A DNA stretch of 64,000 nt, from assembly GCA_028023455.1 (NCBI GenBank), contig JAQFVV010006631.1:126001-190000 (forward strand), written 5' to 3'. This DNA comes from Epiperipatus broadwayi. Taxonomy: Eukaryota > Onychophora > Udeonychophora > Euonychophora > Peripatidae. Numbering within the stretch: position 1 is the stretch's first letter; every line of letters starts with the position of its first letter. The notes under the pieces are model-generated. The model ran no database searches. It saw only the letters and a list, made by a program, of their open reading frames with translations, and was not told where the DNA came from. The position numbers and the translations under genes are program-made. Positions 20,708-34,142 of the stretch are shown piece by piece.

Positions 20708-22605
20708 GATTCAAACATTGCTTCACAAAAAAAATAAAAACAACTTTGATTTTCTTGAAATTTAAAAAGAAAACTATTAAAAATTTGTTTATAAAGATTA
20801 TGTGTAATGACACACATACTTAATTATTTAAAATTTGGTCATTTCTATTTTTTTAATATATTTTATTTTTAAAATAGTTTTTTTTTTGGTTGCTTGTTTT
20901 TTTAATCAATGTAATTAAAAGCAAGCAAACTTTTAATCTTTAAAAAAAAAAAATTCTAAATTTAAAAAAAAAAGTTAATCCTTTCTGAACAAAATATTTT
21001 GGTTTTGAAATTTTTTTTATAATTTAATTGCATTCTTGTGTTGTGATTATAATTGTATCTAAAATTATTTTAACTAAGCTGAGAATTTTTTTTACCCTAG
21101 GATTAAGACTGGGATAAAGTTGCCCTGTTGAAAATCCATTAATTAAAAAACATATTTTGGAAAGATAAAACCTCTTATAAATGACCTGGGATCATGGACT
21201 GATTATTCCCCAGTTATTGCTGTTGATACTGCTTGTTAGTTTTTTGCAACTTTTAGTACACCAATTTAGAGACTTGTATGAATTGCTGTGCTGTTATAAT
21301 CTCTTCAATGCCAAAACTATATGCAAGTGAAAATTGCTTCAGTAGTATTTTTGCCATGTTGTGCTAGGCCATCTTAAAAAAAGATCACAGAGCTAAATCA
21401 CCCTGGAAAATCATGCCATAAGATCTCAAATCAGAACTGATCCCTAACATTTCTTTCTACCTTCTCAACAAAAATGAAAACCTAAAGTCTTCACTGCAGT
21501 TCCCCAAATAATGAACTATATATGCCACACTGGAAGACATCATCCCATTTTAAATTTATTCCTTGAGGTAACATGTTTTCCTTATTCTTTCCAGATTAAA
21601 ATTTTAAATCTCAGCTTAATCTCAAATGTAACATATTTTATTATATTGGTTGTTTTTAAATTTAAAATATGATGAGTATGTATTCTGAGTGTTATCATTG
21701 TACTTATAGTATGAATTGGAATCTTAGTTTTAAAATTTCTATGTTTGTTTTCCATTTTAGCTATCAGAGAGTATATTGTGAGATTATATTTTATATTCTT
21801 AATATGTCTCCATTTTATTTTATTAACTAGTGCTAACTGCTTTGGTAGTCTTTTTTTAAATTCAACTTGCGCATCTGTCCCTATATTATTGTTCAATAAT
21901 TAATTTTAATTAATGAGTTTGTGCTTTTTGCACTATTTTTCCTGTTAGTTTATCCTGTTTGTTATTCTATTTTTCTGTAGTTGGAGATTTCATTTCTTCC
22001 TTTCTAGATTATGTAAGACCATAATCATTTTTCAAGTTTTAATGTCTTATGTAATGAAATCAACCATGAATTACCTTAAAAGTGGTACATCATGAGCTGT
22101 CCTGCAGACAAAATGATGTCTCTAGTTCAAGGTACTAGGGAATTCTTGACCCATGCTGTTTTGTTTATTTCTACAGGACCATATTGTTTTCATATCTCTG
22201 AATTAGAAAACTAGAATTGTTATTCGTTTATAAATCACCAGCAGGAAGGTACTATTAATCCCATTTTAAATTGTAGATAATAGTATGTTTCTTTCTGCTA
22301 AGGCATTTAATGTTTTATATTTTCAGCCCATATGCACTCTTTGATGAATTAGCTTATAAAAATCTAGGTTAAACTTTCGTATTTTATTTGCTAGATTTAA
22401 TTTAGCTTTTTTATTGAATTGTAATAAAATGTTCAAATTATTTAAACTTAATTTGGCTAACATTTGTCTTAGTGCTTTTATTTCTCAATTGTATGAACAA
22501 TATTTAAGACTTCTTGATATCTCCCTGAGTATAGTTGGAGCAAACCACCATCACCATCCATTTTTGATCATGGTAAACAAATTTTCCAGATATGCAGTGA
22601 TCTGG
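20708..22605 (+). repeat. 1.9-kb direct duplication, copy 1
   Basis: Collinear with 23966-25850 along its length with scattered substitutions and small indels (clearly diverged, estimated by eye at above 80% identity). The landmark caaacattgcttcacaaaaa is near both starts, and tatctccctgagta is near both ends. No open coding region spans it. It could be an old segmental duplication or long terminal repeats of an unrecognised element. Confidence 0.85.
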
Positions 22606-23089
22606 TGTACCATCCATGATCAAGGGTAGATTGAGTGACTGCTACATACTTAGTAAATTTTGGTGCCCAAGGTTTAGACAATTGAGAAAGATTTCAGGTG
22701 TAGGAGACATGATTTCATAGGCCACGATCAGTTTTTGTTGAGTTATGACATGAATTGTTGGGATAGTTTAGTGTAAGGGAATTCATCTTTTTCATATGAT
22801 AATAAATAGACAAATATAAAATAATGTTTTATTTGCTTTTAGATAATTTTATTTAAAAAAGAAGTTAGTATAGTGAATTTAATCTTGTATTGAAAATGGT
22901 AGTTGAAAAAGAAAAGGAAGAGTTAGAGATCAGGATAATGTTGAACATGATGTAAATAATATTTATTTTTATGAAGTGCAACCAGTATTGAAATTAAATT
23001 GAGAGACTGATGATGAAGGTGATGACAGAAATAATAGAAGAAAGTAGAGAATTCAGAGCCAAAATGAGAAAAAGGAGTCTCAAGAAAGA

Positions 23090-23557
23090 ATGGGAAGAGT
23101 TGAGAAAAACCAAGAAATCATAGAGATAGACTTGACTAAAGAAAGACAGGAAATAGAAAAATATGTTGAGGACATAAAAGATATAAAACTGGAATTAGAT
23201 CATGATAGTATTAGAATAGATAAGGTGGAAATAAAGTTACAAATAGGTATAGAGTGGATAGAGATAGATAGTGTAATGGAGAAAGAAAATCCTGAAGAAA
23301 ATCATAAGTTGGAGACAGAAAATATTGTAAAACAGTTTATTATACAGAAGACTAAAACTGAGTTCATGGAATATAGAATTAAAACTAATAAAAGAGTTAA
23401 GAAAAAGGTTTTGGAATATGAGTTTAACGCAAAAATAAAAACCATTTATAGAACAATCTTATTTCAAACATTCCAAAAAATTGTTGAAGAAAAAAAAAAT
23501 TCATTTACTAGTGCTGATAGTATAAATAATAAAGTGAGACAGTTTACAGATATGTGA
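23090..23557 (+). CDS. Hypothetical charged protein remnant (155 aa)
   Basis: I do not recognise this. The frame is open for 155 codons from an ATG at 23090 and encodes a Lys/Glu/Ile-rich, probably helical or coiled-coil protein with no signal peptide or membrane segment. It lies in the 1.36-kb spacer between the two copies of the 1.9-kb direct repeat. It might therefore be internal coding sequence of an element with those repeats as ends, or an exon. Stops on both sides in the same frame, no recognisable domain and AT-driven composition make a chance open frame possible. Confidence 0.3.
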   Translation: MGRVEKNQEIIEIDLTKERQEIEKYVEDIKDIKLELDHDSIRIDKVEIKLQIGIEWIEIDSVMEKENPEENHKLETENIVKQFIIQKTKTEFMEYRIKTNKRVKKKVLEYEFNAKIKTIYRTILFQTFQKIVEEKKNSFTSADSINNKVRQFTDM

Positions 23558-23965
23558 AGTTTTGCTATGCCTAAAGATTTTCAGATATATGAGGCAGAAA
23601 ATAAAACAGAATGTGAAAGGCACAAGAAACAAATTTCTATGCTAAGAAATCAAAGAGGGTGAAAGTAGGCCATTTCAGAAAAATAGTTAAAAGAGAAAAA
23701 GAACCACTTGACAAAGGGTAAGAGTTTGGCTTTTAGTAAATGGACAGATTTTTTTTTTAAAAAATCAGCATTTGTTTTACAGATTATGAAAATGGAGGAA
23801 GGTAAATGTATTTTAGTAAAATACTGTTTTAGAGTGCAGGGCAAACATTCAGCCAAGTTTCTAGGGGGGGGGGGTTTAAAATGTTTAAAGTTTTAAAAAA
23901 ATTAGCACAGGAATGCTTTTTTTTTTCATCGGGTGATTGGGCAGTTGAGCTGGATATTTTATCCA

Positions 23966-25850
23966 ATTCAAACATTGCTTCACAAAAAAAATAAAAACAA
24001 CTTTTGGTTTTATTAAAGTTTAAAAAGAAAGCTATTAAAAGTTTGTTTATAAAGAGTATGGTAATGACACACATACTTAATTATTTAAAATTCAGCCATT
24101 TCTATTTTTTAATAGATTTTATTTTTAAAATAGTTTTCTTTTCCGTTGATTATTTTTTTTAATCAAAGTAATTAAAAGCAAGCAAACTTTTAATCTGAAC
24201 AAAACATTTTGGTTTTGGAATTTTTATTTTATTTTAATTGCATTCTTGTTGTTGTGATTATAATCGTTTCTAATTTATTTTAACTAAGCTGAGACTTGTT
24301 TTTAAATATTATTGAATTAATTGTCAATGACATTAACCCTGGGGATAATCTGTAATCAGGATTAAGACTGAGATAAGGTTACCCTGTTGAAAAACCACTA
24401 ATTAAAAAAATGTTTTGGAAAGATAAGAGTTCTTATAAATAGACCTGGGTTTGTGGACTGATTATTCTCCAGCTATTATTGTTGACACTGCTTGTTAGTT
24501 TTTCTGCAACTTTTAGTACACTAATTTAGAGTCTTGTTTGAATTGCTGTGCTGTTATAATTTCTTCAATGCCAAAACTATACGCAAGAAAGAACTGCTTC
24601 AATAGTATTTTTGCCATGTCATTCTAGGCCAACTTAAAGATGGGTCCCAGATCCAAATCAATGTGCAAAATCATACCATAAGAGCTCAATTTGGAACTGA
24701 TCCCTAGCATTGCCTCCTGCCTTTTCAACAAAAATTGAAACCTAAAGTCTTTGCTGGAGTTCCCCATGGAATAAAACTAAATGTGCCATGCTGAAAGACA
24801 CCAGCTAATTTTATTTTATACTTTGAGGTAACATGATTCCCTTATTCTTTCCAGGGTAAAATTTTAAATCTCAGCTTAATCTTAAAACTAACCTATTTTA
24901 TTATATTGGTTGTTTTTTAAATTTGAACTATCTTAAGTGTGTATTCTGAGTGTTATCATTGTATTTATAGTATGCATTGGAATATTAGTCTTAAGATTCC
25001 AATCTTGTTTTCCATTTTAGTTGTCAGAGAGTGTATTGTGGGATTATATTTTAAATTCTTAATATGTTTCTCTTTATTTTATTAACTACTGCTAAATGTT
25101 TGGCAGTCTTTCACAAATTCAATTTGCTCACCTGTCCCTATTTTATTGTCCAATAATTAATTTTAATTAATGAGTTTATGCTTTTTGAAAACCACAAATC
25201 CTTTGGCTCACAGTTTTTCATGTTTGTTATTCTAGTTTTCTATAATTGAAGATTTAGTTTCTTTATATCTAGATTATTTAAGACCATAATCATTCTTCAC
25301 ATTTTAATGTTTTGTATGTGAAATCAACCATGAATTACCAAAAAAGTGGTACATCATAAGCTGTTTTTTTGTGAACAAATGATGTCTCTAGTTCAAATTA
25401 CTAGGAAATGCATGTCTGTGCTGTTTCATTGATTTCCTACAATACTGTATTGTTTTCATATCTCTCAATTAGAAAACTAAAATTGTTGTTCCTTTAGAAA
25501 TTGCCAGCATGAAGATATTATTAATGCCCTTTTAAATTGTAGGTGGTAGTACGTTTCTTTCTGCTAAAGCATTTTATGTTTTAATATTTTCAGTTCATAT
25601 ACACTCTCTGATGAATTAGCTTAAAAAAATTTAGGTCAAACTTTTATATTCTGTTTGCTAGATTTAATTTAGTTTTTTTTATTGAATTGTAATAAAATTT
25701 TCAAATTATTTAAACTTACTTTGGCTGATGTTTGTCTTAATGCTTTTATTTCTCAATTGTCTGAACATTATTTAAGACCTCTTGCTATCTCCCTGAGTAT
25801 CCACTTTTGATCATAGTAAAAAATTTTTTCCGATATGCAATGATCTGTTG
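23966..25850 (+). repeat. 1.9-kb direct duplication, copy 2
   Basis: Partner of 20708-22605, offset 3,258 bp at the left end. Its right end meets LINE-like sequence at about 25851. Confidence 0.85.
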
Positions 25851-26058
25851 GCAGTCTCAACCTATTACAAAAATCCAAGCTTCTTAATGGCCTTAACCTT
25901 CCCTCACTGAAGATTTTTTACCTCCAACAAACTCACAATATATTATTCCAAGATTTTTAAGGATAATCCTGATATGAAGTGCCCCTTCCCAATGGAAAAG
26001 ACTGAGCCTATCAATTGACCTCTCCCTAGATGGAGAAGCATTTGGTTACAAAAACAAG

Positions 26059-26612
26059 TTATTGTGATTATTAAAACAGGCAAACCTCACTATACATATT
26101 GCCACACACAACAATCTAGAGTAATCAATGGATGCCAGAAGGCTTGTGCATAAAATCCCCATGTAGTGCCTACTCATCCAATATCTCCATAATAGTTTCT
26201 GGCTTGTGGCTTTCATCAGTGAGAAGCATTGGATCTGACAGCACTGCACATAGATCTTAGGATCTAATGCAACCATCCAGCAGTCACATTTTATCTCCGT
26301 TTAACTACAAAACTATGTGTGAAATTGAAAATACCTTAATATTTTCAATTCCAGCCCATCAGCTTATATAGCCATTTAGGTCTGAACTCAGTTTAGTACC
26401 TATACATTTTGATGTCTTTGGTTCTTTAATAACCATAGCCACCCCTATCCTATTAGGCAAGTCACCACTATCCTATTAGGAAGGATTGGTTTTGGCATCC
26501 ATTGATTACTCTAACTTGCTGTGTGACAATACATATAGTGTTTTGCCTGTTTTAATAACAGTTATAAGCAAGCATAACAAATGGTGATCATGTGATGTTT
26601 ATTGTGATTATT
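26059..26612. mobile_element. Family 3 hammerhead-like element inserted in LINE, with 14-bp TSD
   Basis: ttattgtgattatt occurs at 26059-26072 and 26599-26612 and brackets a 526-bp insertion (26073-26598) that splits the LINE. The insertion is an inverted pair: its left end matches the reverse complement of its right half (for example aaaacaggcaaa near 26074, and its complement near 26545), with the left arm truncated. It carries a hammerhead motif on the minus strand (26184-26226). There is no coding potential. Confidence 0.75.
26184..26226 (-). ncRNA. Hammerhead ribozyme motif, family 3 copy
   Basis: On the minus strand CUGAUGA (26213-26219) is followed by a short AGC-centred stem II and GAAA (26196-26199), then CUAUUA in place of the CUAGUC seen in other copies. 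Both core boxes are intact. Stem I (26184-26189 with 26220-26226) is weakened by mismatches, so this copy is probably weak or dead. Confidence 0.55.
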
Positions 26613-29540
26613 CAAAATTTCCATTTGTCAGGTTCCATTTTCCAGGGGAAATTATCATATTGGGAAGTTTATCGATTAATGTTTCCCAAGAAAAATAAAT
26701 CCATTAATATTTTCCCTATAGGAATCTCTCAATTTACCAAATTAACAAAATTCATCACACTAAGTCCAAAATTTGTCGATTTTTTAATAAAAATCATCCT
26801 TGGAGCACTTCCCACTGGAGCCTTTCTCCAAAGGCATTACATCAACCCCCTTTGCCTCCTATGCAACAGACAGGAATTCATTGACCACATTCTGAATCAA
26901 AGTGGTTCGTGGACTTACCTCTGAAATATAGCATTAGACTGGACAAATGGCAATGACCCAGCTAACATTTCTTTTAAGACTGCAATTAAAAAGGGTCAAT
27001 TTGGAACAATAAGACTGGCCACTTTCATTAACATCTCAATTTGGACTGCCAGATGTAGCATGATATTTGATCATGGCTGTGATGACTCAATGGCTAATCA
27101 ATTTTTCAAGTCCCTCTACAAGATAAAAGATGAGGATAAACAAACTTGTCAGCCTTGGCTAACTGATCAAACCTGGAGTCAGATGAGAATATAGTCTTAA
27201 TTCATGTAATTTTTAGGCCTAAGTCTTGAATTTTTTCCATCCACTAATATATCCCATCTTCCATCTAGTAGTAATTTAAACTTTATCTATGTATATTTTT
27301 CCTACACCCTATGTATTTAATACATAAACTTTGCATTGGTTCCATACTGTGTAATTAATTTACCTATATATTCTAATTAATAATTCTTAATAGCCCCTTT
27401 TATATATCAACTTGTAAATATTATTATGGTCTTCATTGGTCTTTGGGCCATGATAGTCATTAATCAATGGAATTTTTAAACCTTGTATATAGGTTTGACT
27501 TACTTTATATCCCTAGCAAATTATGCATATGACACACTGCCTTAAGGCATTAGTGTAATCTTTGATTTTATTTTAATTTATTTATTTTTCTTTCATACTT
27601 GCATTAATTTGCCTATCATAATTTTCTTATGTAGCTCTTGAGACTATTTTATTGATCTAATACAACTTTTGATTTTTCTTACATGGTTTGCATACCAAAT
27701 TTATATGTATTCATTGAAATTTTCTTATTGATCTAATTTTATGCTATTATTGATTTCTTTTGTATATACTCTAAAGTGTAAATAAAGTTTTAATTTTGAA
27801 AGATATTAGCAAAGGTAAACTTAACATGTATAATAATAAATATAAAAAGTCAACAATATAGATTCAAAGACATTGCCTAATACAAATAATATTGATGTAA
27901 AAATATTCATAATAAACAACAGCATTATATAGGGATATACCATTGTATTGGAATGAGATATATAGGCATCCTAAAAATAAATATGAAAAATGTCACTAAA
28001 CAGATTGAGAAGACTGTTGATAAAGGCAATAATACATTTAGAAAAATTAGCAATAATGAGAATAAGTTATATTATAATTCAAAGAGCAGATATAAATCAT
28101 TTAACAAGGTAAATAAAACTATCAATACATTTCTTTGATATTCACCTATTGCAACTTTAAATTATAATAATATTTCTTAAAATAATAATTTTATATCTTC
28201 TAATTCATGTTACATAATAAATACTTTGTCTCTAATTTATCAGGTAATATTAGTGTTTATGATATTAGAAAATTTTGGGGTAAAAACTTCCAAACAAAAA
28301 TTATTTATTATAAAATAAATATGTTAAATGTTACGTCCAGTTCTTTCTTTATTACCATTCCTGTGCATAGACATCATGAATTTGTAGTTTCTTATCTTTG
28401 GAATTGCTGTACATTTATTTCCTTCTCTTATGGTCTTTTGACTAATCCATTGAGGATTTGTTAATTTATTATAATTGATATAAATATGTATTTTCTGTAT
28501 CACTTTTGTTTTAAATTAAGGTATACTATTTTTTTTCAATATTAAAGGGATGCATACATGAAATATACAAGTAAAACAATTTTTTAATTTGATCTTATTT
28601 TTATAACTGAAATATGGCTTTGCCAACATATAACTGATCATGCTTTTTTGATGACAGGTGCAGATAATTGTTGGAATTGTTAATTCTATTAGGGGTGGAG
28701 GAACACTTATTGTCATTAAAAAAATAACATGCATACACATTCCATTTAATTCTTTATTTTGTGAAGCCACATGGTATGAAATTTTTGTTAACCATTATAG
28801 AAAATTTATAATTGGAAATTTATATATTAGAACAAATTTATCAACTAATGAGCTGGATATTATTTTATCTTCGTGAAAGAATTTGTTAATTATATATAAT
28901 AAAAATATTCTCATTACTGGTGATTTTAATCTCCTTGAATTATTTATTGGCGATATTATTTTTCAGGGCGCATAATGGTTTGCTAAGGCCAAGAGAATGT
29001 TACAAGTTTGTAATTTATTAGAGCTTAAATAACCCTCATGAACACATTTTAGATTACATTCTATGTAACTTGTCTCATCTTGATTATATTTATTCTCTTT
29101 CTACAACATTTCAGATTGATGCCTATCATTCTCAAATTGAATTTCATATTAAAATACGGTATGTTATGCAAAAATTATCTCATAAAATAAAGAGAGATTA
29201 TTAAAAAAAGGAATTAAGATGATTTTTGTGAACGGATTTTCAAATTTGATTGAAATCATATTTATTCCTGTACAGATGTTAATGTTAATTTAAATTCCTT
29301 TATGACTGTCATAACAATCTAATTGACTTGTTCTCATTGAATGTATATATCTTTATAATTTTTCACACTTGTTCTCTTCAATCTTAAGGATAATCATTAA
29401 AAAAATGTATCATCATAAACATTATAAGAAAACAAATAATTTTCTACATTATAATTATTTTAGCAATTTTATAAAGTTAGCAAATATTTTATATAGAAAA
29501 GAGTTTCTTAATAATGTAAAGAGAATATTTTTTCTATAAA

Positions 29541-29923
29541 CCCTAGACCAGGGGTCCCCAACCCTATGCCCGCGGGCACCATGGCGCCCGCAGACCATTT
29601 TACGTGTGCTCGCCGCTATTTGAACATGATAAAAAATTATTTATTTGATACAAATAAATTTAATTTTTAAATTTTTTTATAAATTATTGTATTATATTGT
29701 AATAAAATTGTAGGGCATACTATACTTTTACAGCGTAAAAATATAAACATTAATTATATGTTAAAATTTTATTTTTGAAATAAATATTTTTTGTACATTA
29801 TGTGTATTATTAACAATATTCAATTATAAATTTACATTGAAAAAATAAATGGTGCCCGCCACCTGGCGGGTATTATAGAATGTGCTCTTTAGTGCAAAAA
29901 GGTTGGGGACCACTGCCCTAGAC
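29541..29923. mobile_element. Non-autonomous hAT element with 8-bp TSD
   Basis: Ends are CAGGGGTCCCCAACC (29549-29563) and the reverse complement of CAGTGGTCCCCAACC (29901-29915), 14 of 15 matching. The perfect 8-bp duplication ccctagac (29541-29548 and 29916-29923) is diagnostic for hAT. Length is 367 bp without coding potential. GC-rich ends contrast with the AT-rich core. It sits inside the degenerate LINE. Confidence 0.95.
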
Positions 29924-31318
29924 AATTCTAGTCTTTCATTGAAGATTCAGGAATTGGTAATAACAAAGATGGTACTGCTAGTAGTTCCTCATTTTATGAT
30001 GAAGATTTTTATTTTGCTCATCTGTATAAGAATGGTCATATTGAATCAAAGCCTTTTATATTTTCAGGAAAATCTTATCACAAAATACTAATTGAAGGTT
30101 TTAAAAATGAAGATGTTATAACATCAATAAGAAAGCTTAAATTTCTCACTAGTTTGGGAACAGATGATATACTTCTGTTTTATTTATAAGGTTGTGCTAA
30201 GTTTATTGCTAATCTATTATGATATATTCTAAATTGTTCTATATATAATTGCAACTTCTGTGAGATTTTCAAATGTGCTAAAGTTATTCCAATTCATAAA
30301 AATGGTTCTAAGGATTGTATAAATAATTTTATACCTATTTCAGCCCTACATACTATGGCTAAAATTTTTGAAAGATGTATACATAATAAATTCATAGATA
30401 ATGTCAGTAATAATTTAGTTTTTGCTTAATGTGTTTTTTACCAGATACATCTATTGAAACTAATCCCATTAATATGCATGAACATAGTGATCATGCTACA
30501 GAATATAGATTCAGCTTAGATATAATTATTTTGATCAATCCAAGACTTTTGACTAAGCCAATCATTACATTCTTCTTCAAAAACTTTACAGATTATGATT
30601 TTTGGTAGAGTTGATTAAATAGTTTGGTCCCTTTATTAAAGGTAGAAAGGCTTTTGTTAAATATAATAACCAAACATCCAGTTTATGTAATTGTAATTTG
30701 GGTGTACCTCAAGGTAGCAGTCTGGCTCCTTTATTAATCAGCATATACATGGATTATCTTCAAGATTATTTTAAGTTGTCATATTTATTATGGTATGCTG
30801 ATGACCACAAAATTTTCAAATGGATTCTTACATTAAATGACTGAATTTCTCCACAAAATGGTATTAATAATTTTATTGCTTGGTGTAGTGAAAATAACAT
30901 GTTGATTAATGTAAAACTTTGCAAAAGGATCATTTTACTCTATTTACAAATAATAAATCATTTTGTGCACATATTGAATCTATAATTAACACAGATCTTA
31001 AAATTATGGGAATGACACTTAACAACTCTTTTGATAAATACCATTAGAGCTTGCCCTGTTTTAATTCTCATTCATATTATTTACATTTCATGGACATAGT
31101 TTGCACCATCTCTTGGTCAATTTTGGTCACATTTTCTTCATTTTAGGCTTATTTTATAGAAAATTCGAAATTTAAAATTTTACTTCTAAAAAAAGTCCAC
31201 ACCGGCTATATATTTTGAAAAAACGTCAGTTTTCATTGCTGCATATTGGTGTGTAGTCCAACCTTTTTCTCTGATGGGGTGTCTGCCAATTCTGGAAATT
31301 GTGCCACAGGCATTTCTA

Positions 31319-32050
31319 AATGACAAAGTCAAAAATCACAACAAAATGTTTTACAAGTTTGAAATTGATTTTGAATGTAAATAAATAAATTTAAGTAATT
31401 TTTTACATTCATATTTAGGATTTTACATTACTTTATTGAAACATAAAGTTTGATTTGAAAATGTTAAAGTTTACAAAGAAAATAAGTGTGGGAAAGTGGC
31501 CAGTCTTCATGACAAGTGGTTGACCACTCTACTGATTGTAATTAGCATATCAGACTTTGCTAATGACAAAGTCAGAAATTAAACAAAATGTTTTACACAT
31601 TTGTAATTGATTTTGAATGTAGAGAAATATATTTATCTTAATTTTTACATTCATAATTAAGATTTTACATTGCTTTATTGAAATATAAAGTTTGATTAAA
31701 ATTTTTTAATTTTTCAAAGAAATTGAGTGTGGGAAAGTGATGGCACTTCAAAGCAAATGAATAAGGTTGACCACTAATGATTATAATTTGCACATCTGGT
31801 GTTTCTAAATGACAACTCAAAAATCAAAACAAAATGTTTTATGCATTAGTAATTGATTCTGAATGTTAATAAATATATTTATCTTAATTTTTTACATTAA
31901 TAATTAAGATTTTAAATTACTTTATCAAACTATAAAGTTCGATTAAAAAACATTACAAGAAAAATAAGCATGGAAAAGTAACCGCTCTTCATGAAAAGTG
32001 GATAACATTGACCACTACAGAACTGAATAATAAGACATCAGTGTTCACTT
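31319..32050 (+). repeat. About 243-246-bp tandem repeat, 3 copies
   Basis: The segment tgacaaagtc...aaaatgtttta recurs starting near 31321, 31564 and 31810 in diverged units. The block separates the RT and C-terminal parts of the LINE, so it expanded in or was inserted into it. Confidence 0.85.
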
Positions 32051-33019
32051 AGATTGGTTGAAATATAATTCTTTTGTTTTACCACTGGCTATTTTTTAAA
32101 CAGTTTTTATTATGTTTTTCTTCAGTTAGTAACATTTTTAATTTTTTGTTACATTTAACCAACTTGAATCTAAAATTATTTAATTTTTAGAAGCTGAATT
32201 GAAACAATTCTGTGTATTTTAGATTAATAATTTTTCAATAAAAACTGACTGGAAATGAAACTGACAAATAATAGTTCTTAGATTTAAGTAATGGACAAAT
32301 ACAAAAATTAAACAAAGGTTTTAGAAGTTGTTGTTGGCATCTAAGAGATTAAATATGAAAGATGATTTAATAATCAATTAAAATGTCAATTGTTCATAAC
32401 TCTTAAATTTCCTGTTATTGAATATTGGCCAGTTGTTTGGAATACACACACACACACAAAAGGAGTTGCTAAACTTCAATCATTGTGAGAGAAATTTTAT
32501 AAAAATGTCGGTTTAGATAAAAAACAATATATTATTCTATTCAAAAAGAAGGATAAGATACCTAAAGTTTTTATAAAAAATTGTAAAAAAAAGAAAGGAA
32601 TCTGTCAAAATCTGTTAACAATTGTTTCACTTAATGTAGTAGGATATAAAACTCGCACTTGAGGTCTTTTTTATCATAAAACCTGTTACTGGGATACTCG
32701 TAAATGTTCTCCATTGTTTAGGTTATTTGAATCTTATGGTAAAGATTTTTCCAATAATAATTATTTTCATTTAAATGCTAAAAATTATAATATGATTTTT
32801 GTTATAAACTATAACATTTAAGTTATTATTGTGATCACATAGGGTATTTTCCTCACTCATATTTGTAAGTAATCTGTATTATATATATATATAATCTTAT
32901 ATGTATTAATTAATTTATGTGCAATCTATAATTGGCGTATAGTGCTGTGGAATTGTACATTAAATAAATAAATTGAATTATTATTATTATTATTGAAATA
33001 AAATCCTTGTTTTTTTGTT

Positions 33020-33150
33020 ATCATTATCATCATCATCATCATCATCATTATTATTATTATTATTATTATTATTGTTTTCCTTATTATTATTACTATCAGC
33101 TGTAGTAGTAATAGTAGTAGTGCTAGTAGTAGTAATCATAGTATAGTAGT
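33020..33150 (+). repeat. Compound trinucleotide microsatellite
   Basis: ATC, ATT and TAG-type triplet runs following the LINE tail. Confidence 0.85.
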
Positions 33151-34070
33151 AATATTTACCTTTGAAATTAAAAATATCCTAACAACTCAGATACCACAAA
33201 GGTGCATTTTAAAATAATAATAATAGATCCTTAGATTCACACGGTTTTGCAAAATAAAAAAAATAAGTATACAGTAATAAAATGAAAAAAAAGAAAAGAA
33301 TAAATATCATTTTGGCAAGCGTTCTAGCATATATTTACCAAAGTTTTTTTACTTTTATATATTTCAAGATGAGAAAAGAATGTCAATCATAAATGCAATA
33401 GAACAATATAAGATTTGATAAAAATATTTAAAAAGATGCTGACATAACTCAATTGTTTTATAAATCAATAATTAATGAATTACTTAATATTATTTTTTTA
33501 AGTCACTTCCCTTAAATTACTCTTAGAGAAGTAAATGTTCTGTCATATCATGAAAAAATCTACAATTTGATTATAAATTGACCTGGTATTTTTACATTTT
33601 TATTTTTTTTTGATATTATTTATATTTCACATTGGAGAACTTTTTGCATCTGTTTGGTCTCCAATGAATTAGATAAGACTTGAAAAAAAAATCTTATTTA
33701 TCCTGCCTATAATTTATATTCCAATTTGGGAAATTTTACACCAATTTGGTGTACAATAAATTAGATACGGTTAGAAAAAAGTAATGAAGTCCTATTATTT
33801 GTTTGCCTATCATTTATATTTTTGTGTAGATCAAAATTTTAATTTTTCTGTTGTCAGAAACAACAATTAAGCAGTGAATAAAAGCAGACTGACTTCTATA
33901 CTTAAGATTAATAATGTATTTCATGATTTTAGTTAATTAAAATAAAATAATAATATGCAAGTTTTTTATTGTTCAAATATAATTAGGTAATCATTAGCAA
34001 AGAAATAAAATATGTTGTCATTTTTCTTCTTATAAAACCAATTATAGTATAAATTCAAGCTTATTATTTA
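33151..34070. other. AT-rich intergenic DNA
   Basis: No frame or element could be supported. Confidence 0.55.
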
Positions 34071-34107
34071 ATACTATTATTATTATTACTACTACTACTA
34101 GTACTAT

Positions 34108-34142
<35 letters not shown>

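Larger units (their letters stand above)
25851..27800 (+). pseudogene. LINE 3' part with zinc-knuckle C-terminus, interrupted
   Basis: Downstream of the inserted repeat (26073-26598), a frame at about 26640-26924 reads LPTGAFLQRHY followed by CLLCNRQEFIDHIL. This is the C-terminal zinc-binding region (zf-RVT type) of LINE reverse transcriptases. A further segment to about 27190 has a LINE-like tail with AIWTAR-type similarity (NISIWTARCSMIF). The stop at 26922 interrupts the frame. The 3' end may be the aataaagttttaattttg near 27780-27798. The upstream part (25851-26058) fits the same element. The L1/Tx1 group is the best guess for the clade, with low certainty. Confidence 0.6.
27950..32995 (+). 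pseudogene. Degenerate LINE (ORF1-like, APE endonuclease, RT), CR1/L2/jockey-type
   Basis: Pieces in order: a possible ORF1 C-terminus (28207-28464, with SSSFFITIPVHRHHE and LTNPLRI); an APE-type endonuclease (from about 28560) with RGGGTLIVIKK near 28691-28723 and ITGDFN near 28915; and a reverse transcriptase with IPIHKNGSKD (about 30290), GVPQGSSLAPL (about 30700) and YADD at 30794-30805. The C-terminal part resumes near 32380 with EYWPVVWN. It ends about 32995 in ATTATT repeats, a common LINE tail. Many stops and frameshifts interrupt it. A hAT MITE (29549-29915) and a tandem-repeat block (about 31060-32340) are inserted. It is dead. Confidence 0.8.

Noticed and set aside
22990-23010. CTGATGA near 22,997 considered as a hammerhead box
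   Set aside because: Lies in GAT-rich sequence with no pairing stem I or GAAA box.
23850-23880. Poly-G run near 23863 as a structural element
   Set aside because: A single short homopolymer without a repeated G-tract pattern; likely a slippage or assembly feature.
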